DNA of 64,000 nucleotides from an uncultured Bradyrhizobium sp. (GTDB taxonomy: Bacteria > Pseudomonadota > Alphaproteobacteria > Rhizobiales > Xanthobacteraceae). The stretch lies in assembly GCF_947648125.1 (NCBI RefSeq), contig NZ_CANSMR010000001.1:682001-746000 (forward strand). Reading direction: 5' to 3'. The position numbers and the translations under genes are program-made. The notes beneath the pieces were generated by a model. The model was not told the DNA's origin, made no database searches, and worked only from the letters and a program-made list of their open reading frames with translations. Shown piece after piece: positions 8,441 through 17,570 of the stretch (within the stretch, counting starts at the first letter, position 1; each line of letters begins with the position of its first letter).

Positions 8441-9952
8441 ATGGAAGCCTTCGGTCTCCTGCTACACGGCTTTGCCGTCCTTTTGACGTGGAAGACGCTG
8501 CTGTTGATGATGGTCGGCCTCGTGCTCGGCATCTTCGTCGGCGTGCTACCTGGGCTCGGCGGCCCCAACGGCGTCGCGATCCTGCTGCCTTTGACCTTCA
8601 CGATGGATCCGACATCCGCCATCGTGATGCTGTCGTGCATCTATTGGGGCGCGTTGTTCGGCGGCGCCATCACCTCGATCCTGTTCAACATCCCCGGCGA
8701 AGCCTGGTCGGTCGCGACCACGTTCGACGGCTATCCGATGGCGCAGCAGGGCAGGGCGGCCGAAGCGCTCACGGCCGCGTTCACCTCGTCCTTCATCGGT
8801 TCGCTGGTCGCGGTGCTGCTGATCACGTTCCTGGCGCCGATGATCTCGTCGTTCGCGCTGAAGTTTGGCCCGCCGGAATTCTTCGCCGTCTACCTGCTGA
8901 CGTTCTGCTCGTTCGTCGGCCTCGGCCGCGAGGCCAAGCACAAGACCGTGATCTCGATGTCGCTCGGGCTGCTGCTCGCCGGCGTCGGCATGGATACGGT
9001 GTCCGGGCAGCTGCGCATGACCTTCGGCTCCGCCGAGCTGCTGCGCGGCATCAACTTCCTCGTCGCTGTGATCGGCCTGTTCGGCATCAGCGAGATCCTG
9101 CTCACGATGGAGGAGCGCCTGGCGCTGCGCGGGCACGCCGCCAGTATCAGCCTGCGCGTCGTGCTCTCGGTGTGGAAGGATCTACCGAAGTACTGGGTGA
9201 CGCTGCTGCGTTCGTCCGTGATCGGCTGCTGGCTCGGGATCACGCCGGGCGGTGCGATCGCGGCGTCCTTCATGGGCTACAACCTCGCCAAGCGTTTCGC
9301 CAAGGATCAGGAAAGTTTTGGCAAGGGCCGCATCGAGGGCGTGTTCGCGCCGGAGACCGCCGCCCACGCCTCGGGCACCGCGGCCTTGTTGCCGATGCTC
9401 GCGCTCGGCATTCCCGGTTCGGGCACAGCGGCGATCCTGCTTGGCGGCCTGATGGTGTGGGGCCTCAACCCCGGGCCGCTGCTGTTCGTCGAGCACAAGG
9501 ATTTCGTCTGGGGCCTGATCGCCTCGATGTATCTCGGCAACGTCGTCGGTCTCGTGCTGGTGCTGACCACGGTGCCGATCTTCGCCTCGATTCTGCGCGT
9601 GCCGTTCGCGGCCGTCGCCCCGATGATCGTGGTGTCCTGCGCGATCGGCGCCTATGCGATCCAGAATGCGATGTTCGATATCTGGCTGATGCTGGGCTTC
9701 GGCGTGGTCGGCTACGTCTTCAAGAAGATCGGCTTCCCGCTTGCGCCGTTCACGCTCGCATTGGTGCTCGGCAGCCGCGCCGAGGACGCGTTCCGGCTTT
9801 CGATGATCGGGGCCGGCGGCGACATGAAGGTGTTCTGGTCGAACGGCCTGGTCGGCACCATCACGACCCTGGCGATCGTGCTGCTATTCTGGCCGGTGAT
9901 CGATCGGGCCTTTGCCGGCGTCGCGCGTCTGGTGCGGCCGGCAAAGACGTGA
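8441..9952 (+). CDS. tctA: TTT transporter large membrane subunit TctA
   Basis: A 503-residue polytopic membrane protein with about 11-12 hydrophobic segments, the standard length of TctA. The N-terminal GIFVGVLPGLGGPNGVAI and the mid-protein ALGIPGSGTAAILLGGL are the two hallmark glycine-rich motifs of the family, thought to form the substrate and ion path. It works with the TctB at 7776 and the TctC at 4589. The start ATG at 8441 lies just past the mosaic repeat, with gacgggatttc weakly resembling a ribosome site. The gene ends 6 bases before another dispersed repeat. Confidence 0.93.
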   Translation: MEAFGLLLHGFAVLLTWKTLLLMMVGLVLGIFVGVLPGLGGPNGVAILLPLTFTMDPTSAIVMLSCIYWGALFGGAITSILFNIPGEAWSVATTFDGYPMAQQGRAAEALTAAFTSSFIGSLVAVLLITFLAPMISSFALKFGPPEFFAVYLLTFCSFVGLGREAKHKTVISMSLGLLLAGVGMDTVSGQLRMTFGSAELLRGINFLVAVIGLFGISEILLTMEERLALRGHAASISLRVVLSVWKDLPKYWVTLLRSSVIGCWLGITPGGAIAASFMGYNLAKRFAKDQESFGKGRIEGVFAPETAAHASGTAALLPMLALGIPGSGTAAILLGGLMVWGLNPGPLLFVEHKDFVWGLIASMYLGNVVGLVLVLTTVPIFASILRVPFAAVAPMIVVSCAIGAYAIQNAMFDIWLMLGFGVVGYVFKKIGFPLAPFTLALVLGSRAEDAFRLSMIGAGGDMKVFWSNGLVGTITTLAIVLLFWPVIDRAFAGVARLVRPAKT

Positions 9953-9958
9953 GGCCTT

Positions 9959-10026
9959 ATAGCGTTTTCAAGCGAAGTGGATATCGGTTCGCGTGAAGAA
10001 AACGCGTCAAGACTAGAATCTCTAGA
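9959..10026. repeat. dispersed intergenic repeat (agcg..cgaagtggat family), copy 1
   Basis: Lies between the convergent ends of tctA (+) and the CoA-transferase gene (-), overlapping the last codon of the latter. GCGTTTTC (9962-9969) pairs with GAAAACGC (9998-10005) across 28 bases. The core AGCGAAGTGGAT..GGTTCGCGT.AAGAAAA is shared with the element at 16013-16120, so both belong to one family. The hairpin could serve as a weak bidirectional terminator for the convergent genes. Confidence 0.7.
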
Positions 10027-11215
10027 CGACTTTGCGTTGCCTGAGCTCGGCGATCTCGTCCTGGCCGAAGCCGAACTCGGCCAGCACTTCCTCGGTCTGC
10101 TCGCCGAATTCCGGCGGGCGCGCCGCCATCTTGCTCGGCGTCCGCGACAGCGTCACGGGCTGGCTGACCAGCTGGATGTGCCGGTTCTCGTCATTCGGCA
10201 CGTGCTGCGCCATGCCGAGATGCTTGACCTGGGCATCCTCGAACATCTGGTCGATCGAATAGATCGGCCCGCACGGCACGCCGGCGGCGTTCAGCTCCTG
10301 CACCCAGGTCTCGGTCGACTTCTTCTCGGTCAGCGCGTTGATTCGTGCATTCAGCGCGTCGCGGTTCTTCGAGCGCGCCGGTGCGGTCGCGTAATCGGGG
10401 TCGGTGACCAGGTCGGGCGCGCCGATCGCCTGTGCGCAGCGCTCCCAGATCCGCCCGCCTGTCGTGGCGATGTTGATGTAGCCGTCGGTGGTCTTGAACA
10501 CACCAGTCGGGATCGAGGTCGGATGGTTGTTGCCGGCCTGTTTCGCGACTTCCTTTTCCATCAGCCAGCGCGCCGCCTGGAAATCCAGCATGAAGATCTG
10601 CGCCTGCAGCAGCGAGGTCTGCACCCACTGGCCTTCGCCGGAGACGTCGCGTTCCAGGAGCGCGGTGAGGATGCCGATCGCGCAGAACAGCCCCGCGGTG
10701 AGGTCGGCGACGGGAATGCCGACCCGCATCGGTCCTTCGCCGGGCGCGCCGGTCACCGACATCAGGCCGCCCATGCCCTGCGCGATCTGATCGAAGCCCG
10801 GCCGCTTGTGATAGGGGCCATCCTGGCCGAACCCGGAGATGCTGCCGTAGACGATCCGCGGATTGATCTTGCGCACGCTCTCATAGTCGATGCCGAGCTT
10901 GGCCTTTACGTCCGGCCGAAAGTTCTCGACGATAACGTCGGCTTGCTCGGCCAGCCGCTTGAACACCTCGAGCCCCTTGGGATCTTTCAGGTTCAGCGTC
11001 ATGGCACGCTTGTTGCGGTGCAGGTTCTGGAAATCCGACCCGCCACGCGGGCCGCCCGGCTGCTCGCCGCCGCCGTCCTCCAGCAGCGCATCGATCTTGA
11101 TGACGTTGGCACCCCAGTCGGCGAGCTGGCGCACGCAGGTCGGCCCCGACCGGACCCGGGTCAAATCCAGCACGGTGAACCGGGACAGGGCTTGGGATGC
11201 GCGGGGAAAGGGCAT
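10022..11215 (-). CDS. CaiB/BaiF family (class III) CoA-transferase
   Basis: A 397-residue cytoplasmic enzyme of the formyl-CoA transferase family, which moves CoA between carboxylic acids. Evidence: SRFTVLDLTRVRSGPTCVRQ at 11-30, the CoA-binding stretch NLHRNKRAMTLNLKDPKG (64-81), VIVENFRPDV (95-104), and the probable catalytic Asp171 in VGIPVADLTAGLF, aligned with the aspartate that forms the acyl-anhydride intermediate in formyl-CoA transferase. The reading frame is open upstream to 11383, but similarity begins at the ATG at 11215, which has AAGAGGTG ahead of it. The donor and acceptor acids are unknown. It is divergent from the polysaccharide region and probably unrelated to it. Confidence 0.92.
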   Translation of the reverse strand: MPFPRASQALSRFTVLDLTRVRSGPTCVRQLADWGANVIKIDALLEDGGGEQPGGPRGGSDFQNLHRNKRAMTLNLKDPKGLEVFKRLAEQADVIVENFRPDVKAKLGIDYESVRKINPRIVYGSISGFGQDGPYHKRPGFDQIAQGMGGLMSVTGAPGEGPMRVGIPVADLTAGLFCAIGILTALLERDVSGEGQWVQTSLLQAQIFMLDFQAARWLMEKEVAKQAGNNHPTSIPTGVFKTTDGYINIATTGGRIWERCAQAIGAPDLVTDPDYATAPARSKNRDALNARINALTEKKSTETWVQELNAAGVPCGPIYSIDQMFEDAQVKHLGMAQHVPNDENRHIQLVSQPVTLSRTPSKMAARPPEFGEQTEEVLAEFGFGQDEIAELRQRKVV

Positions 11216-11262
11216 TGAGACACCTCTTGTTTGGCGGGCCGCTCTGGGGCTACTGCCTATCT

Positions 11263-11307
11263 GCCATAGACAATTTGGCTGACCTTTCCAACTGTTACCC
11301 GGGCAAC
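11263..11307 (-). promoter_or_regulatory. candidate promoter of the CoA-transferase gene with upstream palindrome
   Basis: Read on the minus strand, TTGGAA (11291-11286) and TATGGC (11268-11263) are spaced by exactly 17 bases, a good sigma70-like arrangement, 47 bases upstream of the start codon. Directly upstream of the -35 lies the near-perfect palindrome GTTACCCGGGCAAC (11294-11307), in the usual place for an activator site. The rest of the 11216-11472 gap shows no convincing promoter for the plus-strand flippase gene. Confidence 0.4.
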
Positions 11308-11472
11308 AAGCCGGGCTGGAAACAAACAGGCATGATTCCGTGAATATCGGCCCCCGCCTCGGCCGTCGTTCAGGTTTCCCCACACCTGCTTACAGGCCCT
11401 GCCATCCGCCAACCCTCGACAATCACTGCGCCGGCTGCTAGCCCGTCGCCATCCGAGTGAGTTTTTGCCCTT

Positions 11473-13074
11473 ATGGAAGAGGCACTTGAGGCGCATCGAG
11501 GCGATCGACCGAAAGCGGGCATGGCGGTGAAAAAGGGCCCATCCCATCTGCTCGGCAATTCGGCGTGGAACGCGACGGCGTTCGCGGTCGCGGTTCTGCT
11601 CAACCTCGCGATTCTACCATTCGTGATCTTCCGGCTCGGCCTTGCCGCCTTCGGGGTTGCGGGCCTGGTGACAGCCTGCGTCGCGCCTGCCCTGATGTTC
11701 AGCAATGCGCTTGGCCTCTCGACGGCGCGCGAGCTCGCGCAAAGGCTGGAACCGTCCGATCGTGACGAGGCACGGCATTTCTTCGCGACCGCCCTTGCGC
11801 TCGCGATCGCCGTGGGCAGCCTGATCTCGGCATTGCTGATCCTTGCCGGACCGCCGCTCGCGCGATTGGGATTTCACCTGGGTGGTCCGGCGTCCGATGA
11901 CCTCGGGCTTGCCTTTGCATTGGCCGGCGCCGGCTGGCTGTTCCAGTGCCTGTTTGCGGTCTTCCTCTCGCTGTTCACGGCGCGCCAGGATTATCGGCGG
12001 ATCGCGTCGATCAGCATCACCGGCACGGTGGTGACGACGATGTCGATGCTGCTGCTGATCCCATACGCCCCACGCGCCTCGACCTTCCTCGGCTGCCAGG
12101 CCCTGGGCTTCGCGACGAATCTGCTGATGGCCTTCGCCTGGTCGCGGCACGCGATCAGCGATTGGCTGGTGCGGCCCGCGCTCGATCGCACTGCGCTGCG
12201 CGCACTCGTGAAACTTGGCGGCTGGCAGGTCGCGGCGCAAAGCGGCGCGCTGTTTGCCGGCCAGGCGGACCGCTATCTGCTCGGCGCGCTGCTGCAGCCG
12301 CAATTCGTCGGCTTCTACAGCGTCGCGCAGCGGTTGGAGGAGGCGGTCTATATCGGCGTGTTGAAGATCGGCGAGATCTTGTTCCCGTTCTTCAGCACGC
12401 TGCAGAAAGAGGATGACGATCGCAAGGTCGACCTGCTGCTTCGCTCCTCCTGGATTCTCAACGTGCTTGCCGCGAGCGCGCTTGGCGGCCTGATCCCGGT
12501 TGCCGGCGCGCTGCTGTATCGATGGACCGGCGCCGAGGTCGCCGCCGAGGCGCAGCTCGTGCTGGTGGTGCTTGCGATCAGCGGGATATTGGGGTCGAGC
12601 GCCAACGTGTTCGCGTTCTATCTGCTCTCGCAGGGACGCTCCAGTTTCAACGCGTTGATCTCGCTCGTCACCGGCACCTTCACGCTGGCGACCAGCGCCA
12701 TTGCGTTGCCGTATTTCGGCTGGCAGGCGGCCGGCTGGAGCTCCTGCGTCGGGATGGTTGCCCAGATGGTCGTCACGGTGCTGTTGTTGCGACGAACCTT
12801 CAGGCTCTCGGCCATGTGGTCACGGATGATGCACTTCGTCCTGATCCCGCTCGGCACGGGAATCGCCGTTGCGCTGGTGCTGCGCGCGCAGCTTGGCCAT
12901 GCGCCGTTCGACCACGCGCCGTCATGGTGGTATGTGGTGTCGCTCTACGGCGTGTCGGCGGCGGCGATCTTTGTCGCCGCCGTCGCCGTGTCGCAACTTG
13001 GTCCCTATCGCGCCATCTGCTGGCGGGATCTTCGCGTCATCGTCGCACGCTTCTTGCCCTTCAAGGCCGCCTAG
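11473..13074 (+). CDS. Wzx-like polysaccharide flippase (MOP superfamily)
   Basis: A 533-residue polytopic protein with roughly 12-14 hydrophobic segments, first gene of the plus-strand polysaccharide region. The pattern (SAWNATAFAVAVLLNLAILP at the first segment, LAFGVAGLVTA-like turns, SGALFAGQADRYLLGALLQP in the middle, GFYSVAQRLEE) fits the oligosaccharide flippase / lipid III translocase group that turns undecaprenyl-linked repeat units across the inner membrane. An in-frame ATG at 11521 gives a 16-residue shorter protein and is equally possible, since neither start has a clear ribosome site. Its stop is two bases from the asnB start at 13077. The region also encodes an ABC exporter, so two export routes coexist. 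Confidence 0.85.
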   Translation: MEEALEAHRGDRPKAGMAVKKGPSHLLGNSAWNATAFAVAVLLNLAILPFVIFRLGLAAFGVAGLVTACVAPALMFSNALGLSTARELAQRLEPSDRDEARHFFATALALAIAVGSLISALLILAGPPLARLGFHLGGPASDDLGLAFALAGAGWLFQCLFAVFLSLFTARQDYRRIASISITGTVVTTMSMLLLIPYAPRASTFLGCQALGFATNLLMAFAWSRHAISDWLVRPALDRTALRALVKLGGWQVAAQSGALFAGQADRYLLGALLQPQFVGFYSVAQRLEEAVYIGVLKIGEILFPFFSTLQKEDDDRKVDLLLRSSWILNVLAASALGGLIPVAGALLYRWTGAEVAAEAQLVLVVLAISGILGSSANVFAFYLLSQGRSSFNALISLVTGTFTLATSAIALPYFGWQAAGWSSCVGMVAQMVVTVLLLRRTFRLSAMWSRMMHFVLIPLGTGIAVALVLRAQLGHAPFDHAPSWWYVVSLYGVSAAAIFVAAVAVSQLGPYRAICWRDLRVIVARFLPFKAA

Positions 13075-13076
13075 AC

Positions 13077-14915
13077 ATGTGTGGTATCGCAGGCATCGTC
13101 AATCTGCGCGGCGGCCCCGTGGACCCAGCCGACATCTCGCGGCTCACCAGCCTGATCGCGCATCGCGGTCCGTTCGGCGAGGGCACCTGGTTCAACGCGA
13201 AGCGAAACGTCGCCTTCGGCCATCGCCGGCTCGCCATCATCGATCCCGGCGAGGGCGGCTATCAGCCGATGGCATCGGGCGATGGCCGCCATGTGATCGT
13301 CTACAACGGCGAGATCTACAACTTTCTCGAACTGCGCCGCGAGCTCGAGGCGAAGGGCGCGGTCTTCCGCAGTCAGTCCGACACCGAGGTGATCCTTGCC
13401 GCCTGGCAGGCGTGGGGCGAGGACATGCTGCTGCGCTTCAACGGCATGTGGGCGCTGGCGATCTACGACACCGTCACGGATGATCTGTTCCTCGCGCGCG
13501 ATCGGTTCGGCATCAAGCCGCTGCTGTACGCGTTGTCAGGCGAGCGGTTCGTGTTCGCGTCCGAGCAGCGGGCGCTGGCGCGGAGCGGGCTGGTCGAGAC
13601 GTCGCTCGATGTCGACGTGGCGCGGCGGCTGTTGCTTGACCCGTTCGGGATCGAAGGCAGCGAGCGCACTCTGTTCGCGCAACTGCGGCGCCTGCAGGGC
13701 GGGCACTGCATGTGGTTGCGCCAGGGCCGGGTGCAGGTGCGCCGCTGGTGGCGGACGGTGGATCATCTGCCTGATATCCCGGATACCGAGGCCGAACGCA
13801 TCGAGCGCTTTCGCGACCTGTTTCAGGATTCCGTCGCGCTGCGCATGCGCAGCGACGTTCCGATTGGGACCTGCCTGTCCGGCGGGTTCGATTCGTCTGC
13901 GGTGATCTGCGCGATGGCGACCCATGAGAAGGCCGGCATGGGACCGCGCGACTCGACCGCCTGGCGGCACGCCTTTGTCGCCACCTTTCCCGGCGCCAGC
14001 AACGACGAACGGCCGATGGCGGAGGAAGCGGCGGCGTGGGCCGATGTGGCGCCGAGCTTTCTCGAGATCGGGCGCGCCGATGCGCTCACTGACCTTGATC
14101 GGATCCTTGACGACAACGACGACGTCTATATCGGGCTGCCGAGTGCGCCGTGGCTGATTTATCGCGAACTCCGGCGCCAGAACGTCACTGTCTCGCTCGA
14201 TGGCCACGGAGCGGACGAATTGATGGGCGCCTACCTGCAGGAGGGGCAGTCCACCGCATTCCGGATCCGCAACGCCGCAGCCGCGCTCACGTCACGATCG
14301 CAGTTGGCGCAACGCGGCATCGACTTCCTGCGGACGCAGATGATCAGGCGCCAGGGGCATTATTTCCTGCGGGGAGGCCTGACGGCGATGCCCGCAGCGC
14401 TGCCGTTGGTCGCAGAGGATGATGAGTTGCCGAACGCGTGGGGCGCGCTGAACCGGCGTCTCTATCGGATGTTCCACTCGACCACGCTGCCCACCATTCT
14501 GCGCAATTTCGACCGGCTCTCGATGGCGCACGGGATCGAGGTGCGCATGCCGTTCATGGACTGGCGGCTGGTGACCTACACGATGGCGCTGCCGGAAACG
14601 AGCAAATCGGCCGATGGCATGACCAAGGTGGTCGCGCGGCAGGCGATGGCAAACCTGATGCCTGAGAGTATCCGCACCGCGCGCCGCAAGGTCGGCTTCA
14701 ACTCGCCGATGCCGGAATGGCTGAACGGGCCATTGGCGGGCTGGACCAATGAGCTGCTCAATCGCAATGTCCCGGCGTTTGCCGAGTTCGTCGACGAAGC
14801 GCCGCTTCGAAAGACCGTCGGCCACTTGACGGCATCGCAGAGCTGGGATTGGGAATCCGTCGGCCGGATCTGGCCATACCTGAACATGAAATGGATGTTG
14901 GCAAGGTCCGTATAA
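13077..14915 (+). CDS. asnB: AsnB-type glutamine amidotransferase (asparagine synthetase B family), copy 1
   Basis: A 612-residue two-domain enzyme. The N-terminal class II glutaminase domain starts with the catalytic Cys2 (MCGIAGIV) and has FGHRRLAIIDPGEGG (48-62), YNGEIYN (76-82) and SDTEVILAAW (101-110). The C-terminal synthetase domain has the ATP PP-loop CLSGGFDSSAV (266-276) and LDGHGADELMGAY. Such enzymes make asparagine, but in polysaccharide loci they amidate sugar carboxylates, which fits here. Oddity: the usual AHRGPDG is AHRGPFG, an Asp-to-Phe change at residue 33. The ATG is two bases after the flippase stop, so the genes are coupled. One of four asnB genes in the region. Confidence 0.9.
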   Translation: MCGIAGIVNLRGGPVDPADISRLTSLIAHRGPFGEGTWFNAKRNVAFGHRRLAIIDPGEGGYQPMASGDGRHVIVYNGEIYNFLELRRELEAKGAVFRSQSDTEVILAAWQAWGEDMLLRFNGMWALAIYDTVTDDLFLARDRFGIKPLLYALSGERFVFASEQRALARSGLVETSLDVDVARRLLLDPFGIEGSERTLFAQLRRLQGGHCMWLRQGRVQVRRWWRTVDHLPDIPDTEAERIERFRDLFQDSVALRMRSDVPIGTCLSGGFDSSAVICAMATHEKAGMGPRDSTAWRHAFVATFPGASNDERPMAEEAAAWADVAPSFLEIGRADALTDLDRILDDNDDVYIGLPSAPWLIYRELRRQNVTVSLDGHGADELMGAYLQEGQSTAFRIRNAAAALTSRSQLAQRGIDFLRTQMIRRQGHYFLRGGLTAMPAALPLVAEDDELPNAWGALNRRLYRMFHSTTLPTILRNFDRLSMAHGIEVRMPFMDWRLVTYTMALPETSKSADGMTKVVARQAMANLMPESIRTARRKVGFNSPMPEWLNGPLAGWTNELLNRNVPAFAEFVDEAPLRKTVGHLTASQSWDWESVGRIWPYLNMKWMLARSV

Positions 14916-14918
14916 CCA

Positions 14919-16016
14919 ATGCGTCTGTTCCAGAATAGCGGTCTCTATCCGTCCTATCTGCCGCGGCTGAACCAGCTTGCGGCAAAAGCGTCAACCTTTG
15001 CGGCACGTCGCGATGTGTTCCTGCACGATCGCTTCGGCGCGGCACATTTTCTCGAGCCCGTGCTCGACGGTGCACCCGAAGCCTTCTTCACCAATGGCGA
15101 CGACGAAGTGCTGCAGCGCCAGTGGGCGCGTGAGCAGGGCATGAAGGGGACGCCGACGCTCGAAGCCATTCTGCTCGCGCAGATCGAGCATCACATGACC
15201 GACGTGTTCTACAATCTCGATCCGGTGCGTTATCCGAGTGCGTTCATCGCCAGGCTTCCGGGCTGTGTGAAGAAGACATTGTGCTGGCGCGCGGCGCCTT
15301 CCGGTAATGCCGACCTGACCGCCTACGGCGCGGTGCTTGGAAACTTCCCGTCGATCCTCGAGGCGTGGCGCAGCAAGGGCTGCCGGGCGGAGCTGTTCTT
15401 CCCCGCGATCGATCCTGTCATGGAGCAGTACGGCCACGGCGAACGGCCGATCGATGTGGCGTTTGTCGGTGGATATTCGCGGCATCACAGCGCGCGCGGC
15501 AGGACGCTCGAACAGGTCGCGGCTCTGGCCGCTGAACGCAAGATCGTGTTCTGCCTCGATGCGTCGCGGCTGACACGGCTTGCCGAAAGCGCGGTCGGTC
15601 GGTTGCTGCCGCTGCAAAAGCACCGCAGGCCCGACGTCATCGCGCGAATAGCGCGACTGCCGCTGTTCGGCCGGGACCTCTACGAGCTGTTCGGGTCCGC
15701 CAAGATCGTGCTCAACGGCGCCATCGACATGGCCGGCAACGATCGCGGCAATATGCGCTGCTTCGAGGCAATGGGCTGCGGAGCGCTGCTCGTGTCGGAT
15801 TCCGGCAACTATCCGGAGGCGATGCAGGACGGCGTCACGATGCGCACCTACGACGCGCCTGAAAGGGCCGCCGGGGCGATTTCAAGCAGCCTGCAGGATT
15901 GGCCGCAATGGGCCGCGATCGCCGCGTCCGGCCGAAGCCGGGTGCGGCAGACCTACAGCAAGGCCTCGCAATGGGCCCAGTTTATCGATCTCGTTGCGCG
16001 GATTGAGCCGTGCTAG
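14919..16016 (+). CDS. CgeB-like glycosyltransferase
   Basis: A 365-residue cytoplasmic protein of the CgeB / DUF3880-type glycosyltransferase group (GT-B fold). The C-terminal half carries IDVAFVGGYSRHHSARG (about 178-194) and the donor-site segment FGSAKIVLNGAIDMAGND..MRCFEAMGCGALLVSDSG (about 252-292), where FEAMGCG-L is the family hallmark. The N-terminal half contains YNLDPVRYPS, typical of the acceptor-side domain. The start lies three bases after the asnB stop. It is followed by a repeat element, so this may be the last gene of a flippase-asnB-glycosyltransferase unit. Donor sugar is not predictable. Confidence 0.8.
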   Translation: MRLFQNSGLYPSYLPRLNQLAAKASTFAARRDVFLHDRFGAAHFLEPVLDGAPEAFFTNGDDEVLQRQWAREQGMKGTPTLEAILLAQIEHHMTDVFYNLDPVRYPSAFIARLPGCVKKTLCWRAAPSGNADLTAYGAVLGNFPSILEAWRSKGCRAELFFPAIDPVMEQYGHGERPIDVAFVGGYSRHHSARGRTLEQVAALAAERKIVFCLDASRLTRLAESAVGRLLPLQKHRRPDVIARIARLPLFGRDLYELFGSAKIVLNGAIDMAGNDRGNMRCFEAMGCGALLVSDSGNYPEAMQDGVTMRTYDAPERAAGAISSSLQDWPQWAAIAASGRSRVRQTYSKASQWAQFIDLVARIEPC

Positions 16017-16120
16017 AGGGCTTTTCGAGCGAAGTGGATGCTGTTTCGCGTAAAGAAAATACGCCGAAACGAGAATCTGGAGCCCTGTTCCGATTCCATC
16101 GGAACGGAAAAGGCTCTAGA
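16013..16120. repeat. dispersed intergenic repeat (agcg..cgaagtggat family), copy 2
   Basis: It begins on the stop codon of the upstream glycosyltransferase and fills most of the gap to the next gene. It shares CGAGCGAAGTGGATGC..TTTCGCGTAAAGAAAA with the element at 9959-10026 and adds a second half with a perfect hairpin GTTCCGAT-TCC-ATCGGAAC (16087-16105). The outer ends CTAGAG and CTCTAG also pair. It is a plausible attenuator or RNA-stability element inside the polysaccharide region. Confidence 0.75.
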
Positions 16121-16161
16121 GGGTGCACAGTGCCGGCCGGTGGGCGGGCGATCGGGCCGAG

Positions 16162-17004
16162 ATGATGTCTGCAAGTGACTTGATCCATCAACTGAAATGG
16201 GTGGCCGACGGGCTCGCCGTGCCGCTGTTCAGGTTGCGGCCGCGGCCGTTCGGCCCGGGTTATCAGACGGTCAAGCGCGATACGATCACCGCGGCCATCG
16301 ACGCGGGCCTGCTTCGAGCCGGGAAGGAGCTTCCGCCCGGCTACGGCGTCGCCATGGACGAGCGCGTGGTGGAATATCCGTGGGTCTATGGCCGGCTGAG
16401 CAATGTCGGCAAGATGCTGGATGCGGGATCGACCTTCAACCACGACTTCCTGCTGCAGCGTCCGCCATTGCGCGGCGCTGATCTCACCATCATGACGCTG
16501 GCGCCGGAGCGGCGCTGCTACTGGCGTGACGGCTACTCCTATGTGTTCGGTGATCTCCGCAAGACGATGTTCGGCGATCAGGTGTTCGACACCGTCGCCA
16601 GCATCTCGACGATCGAGCACATCGGCCTCGACAATCAGATGCTTTACACGGGCGATCCGCGCGACGCCGAGACCGATCGGGACGGCTTTGTTCCCGCGGT
16701 GAAGGAGTTCAAGCGCATTCTGAAGCCCGGCGGGACTTGCCTGATCTCCGTGCCGTTCGGCAAACGCGAGAATCTCGGTTGGTATCAGGTGTTCGATCTT
16801 GCGATGATCGAACGGATCATCGAGGTATTCGGGGCGGCGTCTCACCATGTCGATTATTTCGGCTATTCGAGACAAGGCTGGTCGCGCCAGAGCGCCGAGG
16901 CGCTCGCTGACGCCACCGTTTTCGACACCCACACCGGCAAGGGGCGGGGCAACGACCTTGCGGCGTCGTCGCGCGCCGTCGCATGCCTGCAGTTGACGGC
17001 ATGA
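16162..17004 (+). CDS. SAM-dependent methyltransferase (class I)
   Basis: A 280-residue protein with a Rossmann-type methyltransferase core. The C-terminal part of the fold is clear: [15 protein letters not shown] (strand 4 with acidic edge) and [21 protein letters not shown] (helix and strand 5). The N-terminal SAM glycine motif is weak: [17 protein letters not shown] occupies its place, with DAGS in place of the usual D-G-G-G. Start at ATG 16162 or 16165; a GTG at 16123 would run into the repeat and is not favoured. It overlaps the acyltransferase gene by four bases (ATGA). A methyl group on a sugar or lipid-linked glycan is the likely product; this is inference from context. Confidence 0.75.
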   Translation: MMSASDLIHQLKWVADGLAVPLFRLRPRPFGPGYQTVKRDTITAAIDAGLLRAGKELPPGYGVAMDERVVEYPWVYGRLSNVGKMLDAGSTFNHDFLLQRPPLRGADLTIMTLAPERRCYWRDGYSYVFGDLRKTMFGDQVFDTVASISTIEHIGLDNQMLYTGDPRDAETDRDGFVPAVKEFKRILKPGGTCLISVPFGKRENLGWYQVFDLAMIERIIEVFGAASHHVDYFGYSRQGWSRQSAEALADATVFDTHTGKGRGNDLAASSRAVACLQLTA

Positions 17005-17570
17005 ATATCGACTATCTGATCCAGCGCCTGATCGGTCGTGCGACGTGCCGGTTGCAGCCGGACGCGGCGCTCGGCCGCTCTGCCAGGATCAGAAACATCC
17101 GGGGCGATTCCGACAAGATCGTCGTCGGCCGCAACAGCCGCATCCTAGGCGAACTCCTGACCTTCGCGCATGGCGGCGAGATCAAGATCGGCGAGTGGTG
17201 CTACGTCGGCGAGGGAACCCGGATCTGGTCGGCCGCCTCGATCGAGCTCGGCAACCGCGTGTTGATCTCGCATTCGGCAAATATCTTCGACAATCTCACG
17301 CATCCGCTGCGTTCGGCGGAGCGTCACCGGCAGGTCCGGCAGATTTTCACGCGCGGACATCCGAACGATATCTCGCTTGACGAGAGCCCGGTTAAGATCT
17401 GCGATGATGCCTGGATCGGCGCGGCTGCGATGGTGCTGCGCGGTGTGACAGTTGGGCAGGGCGCGATCGTCGCGGCCGGCGCGGTCGTGACCAGGGACGT
17501 CGCGCCGTTTTCGATCGTGGCGGGCAATCCGGCCGTGCTGGTAAGGGAGCTTGGCCCCAATGAACGGTGA
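17001..17570 (+). CDS. left-handed beta-helix (hexapeptide) O-acyltransferase
   Basis: A 189-residue WbbJ/NeuD-like acyltransferase. Imperfect hexapeptide repeats run from about 40 to 180 ([66 protein letters not shown]), ending in the classic [14 protein letters not shown]. It probably adds acetyl to a sugar hydroxyl or amine using acetyl-CoA. A possible catalytic His lies in [14 protein letters not shown]. An earlier in-frame ATG at 16983 is possible, but the ATG at 17001 forms an ATGA overlap with the preceding methyltransferase. The next gene overlaps the end by 11 bases. Confidence 0.85.
   Translation: MNIDYLIQRLIGRATCRLQPDAALGRSARIRNIRGDSDKIVVGRNSRILGELLTFAHGGEIKIGEWCYVGEGTRIWSAASIELGNRVLISHSANIFDNLTHPLRSAERHRQVRQIFTRGHPNDISLDESPVKICDDAWIGAAAMVLRGVTVGQGAIVAAGAVVTRDVAPFSIVAGNPAVLVRELGPNER

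Noticed and set aside
16983-17000. ATG 16983 as start of the hexapeptide acyltransferase
   Set aside because: It gives a 22-base overlap with the preceding gene and six extra residues. The ATG at 17001 forms the ATGA overlap seen repeatedly in this region.
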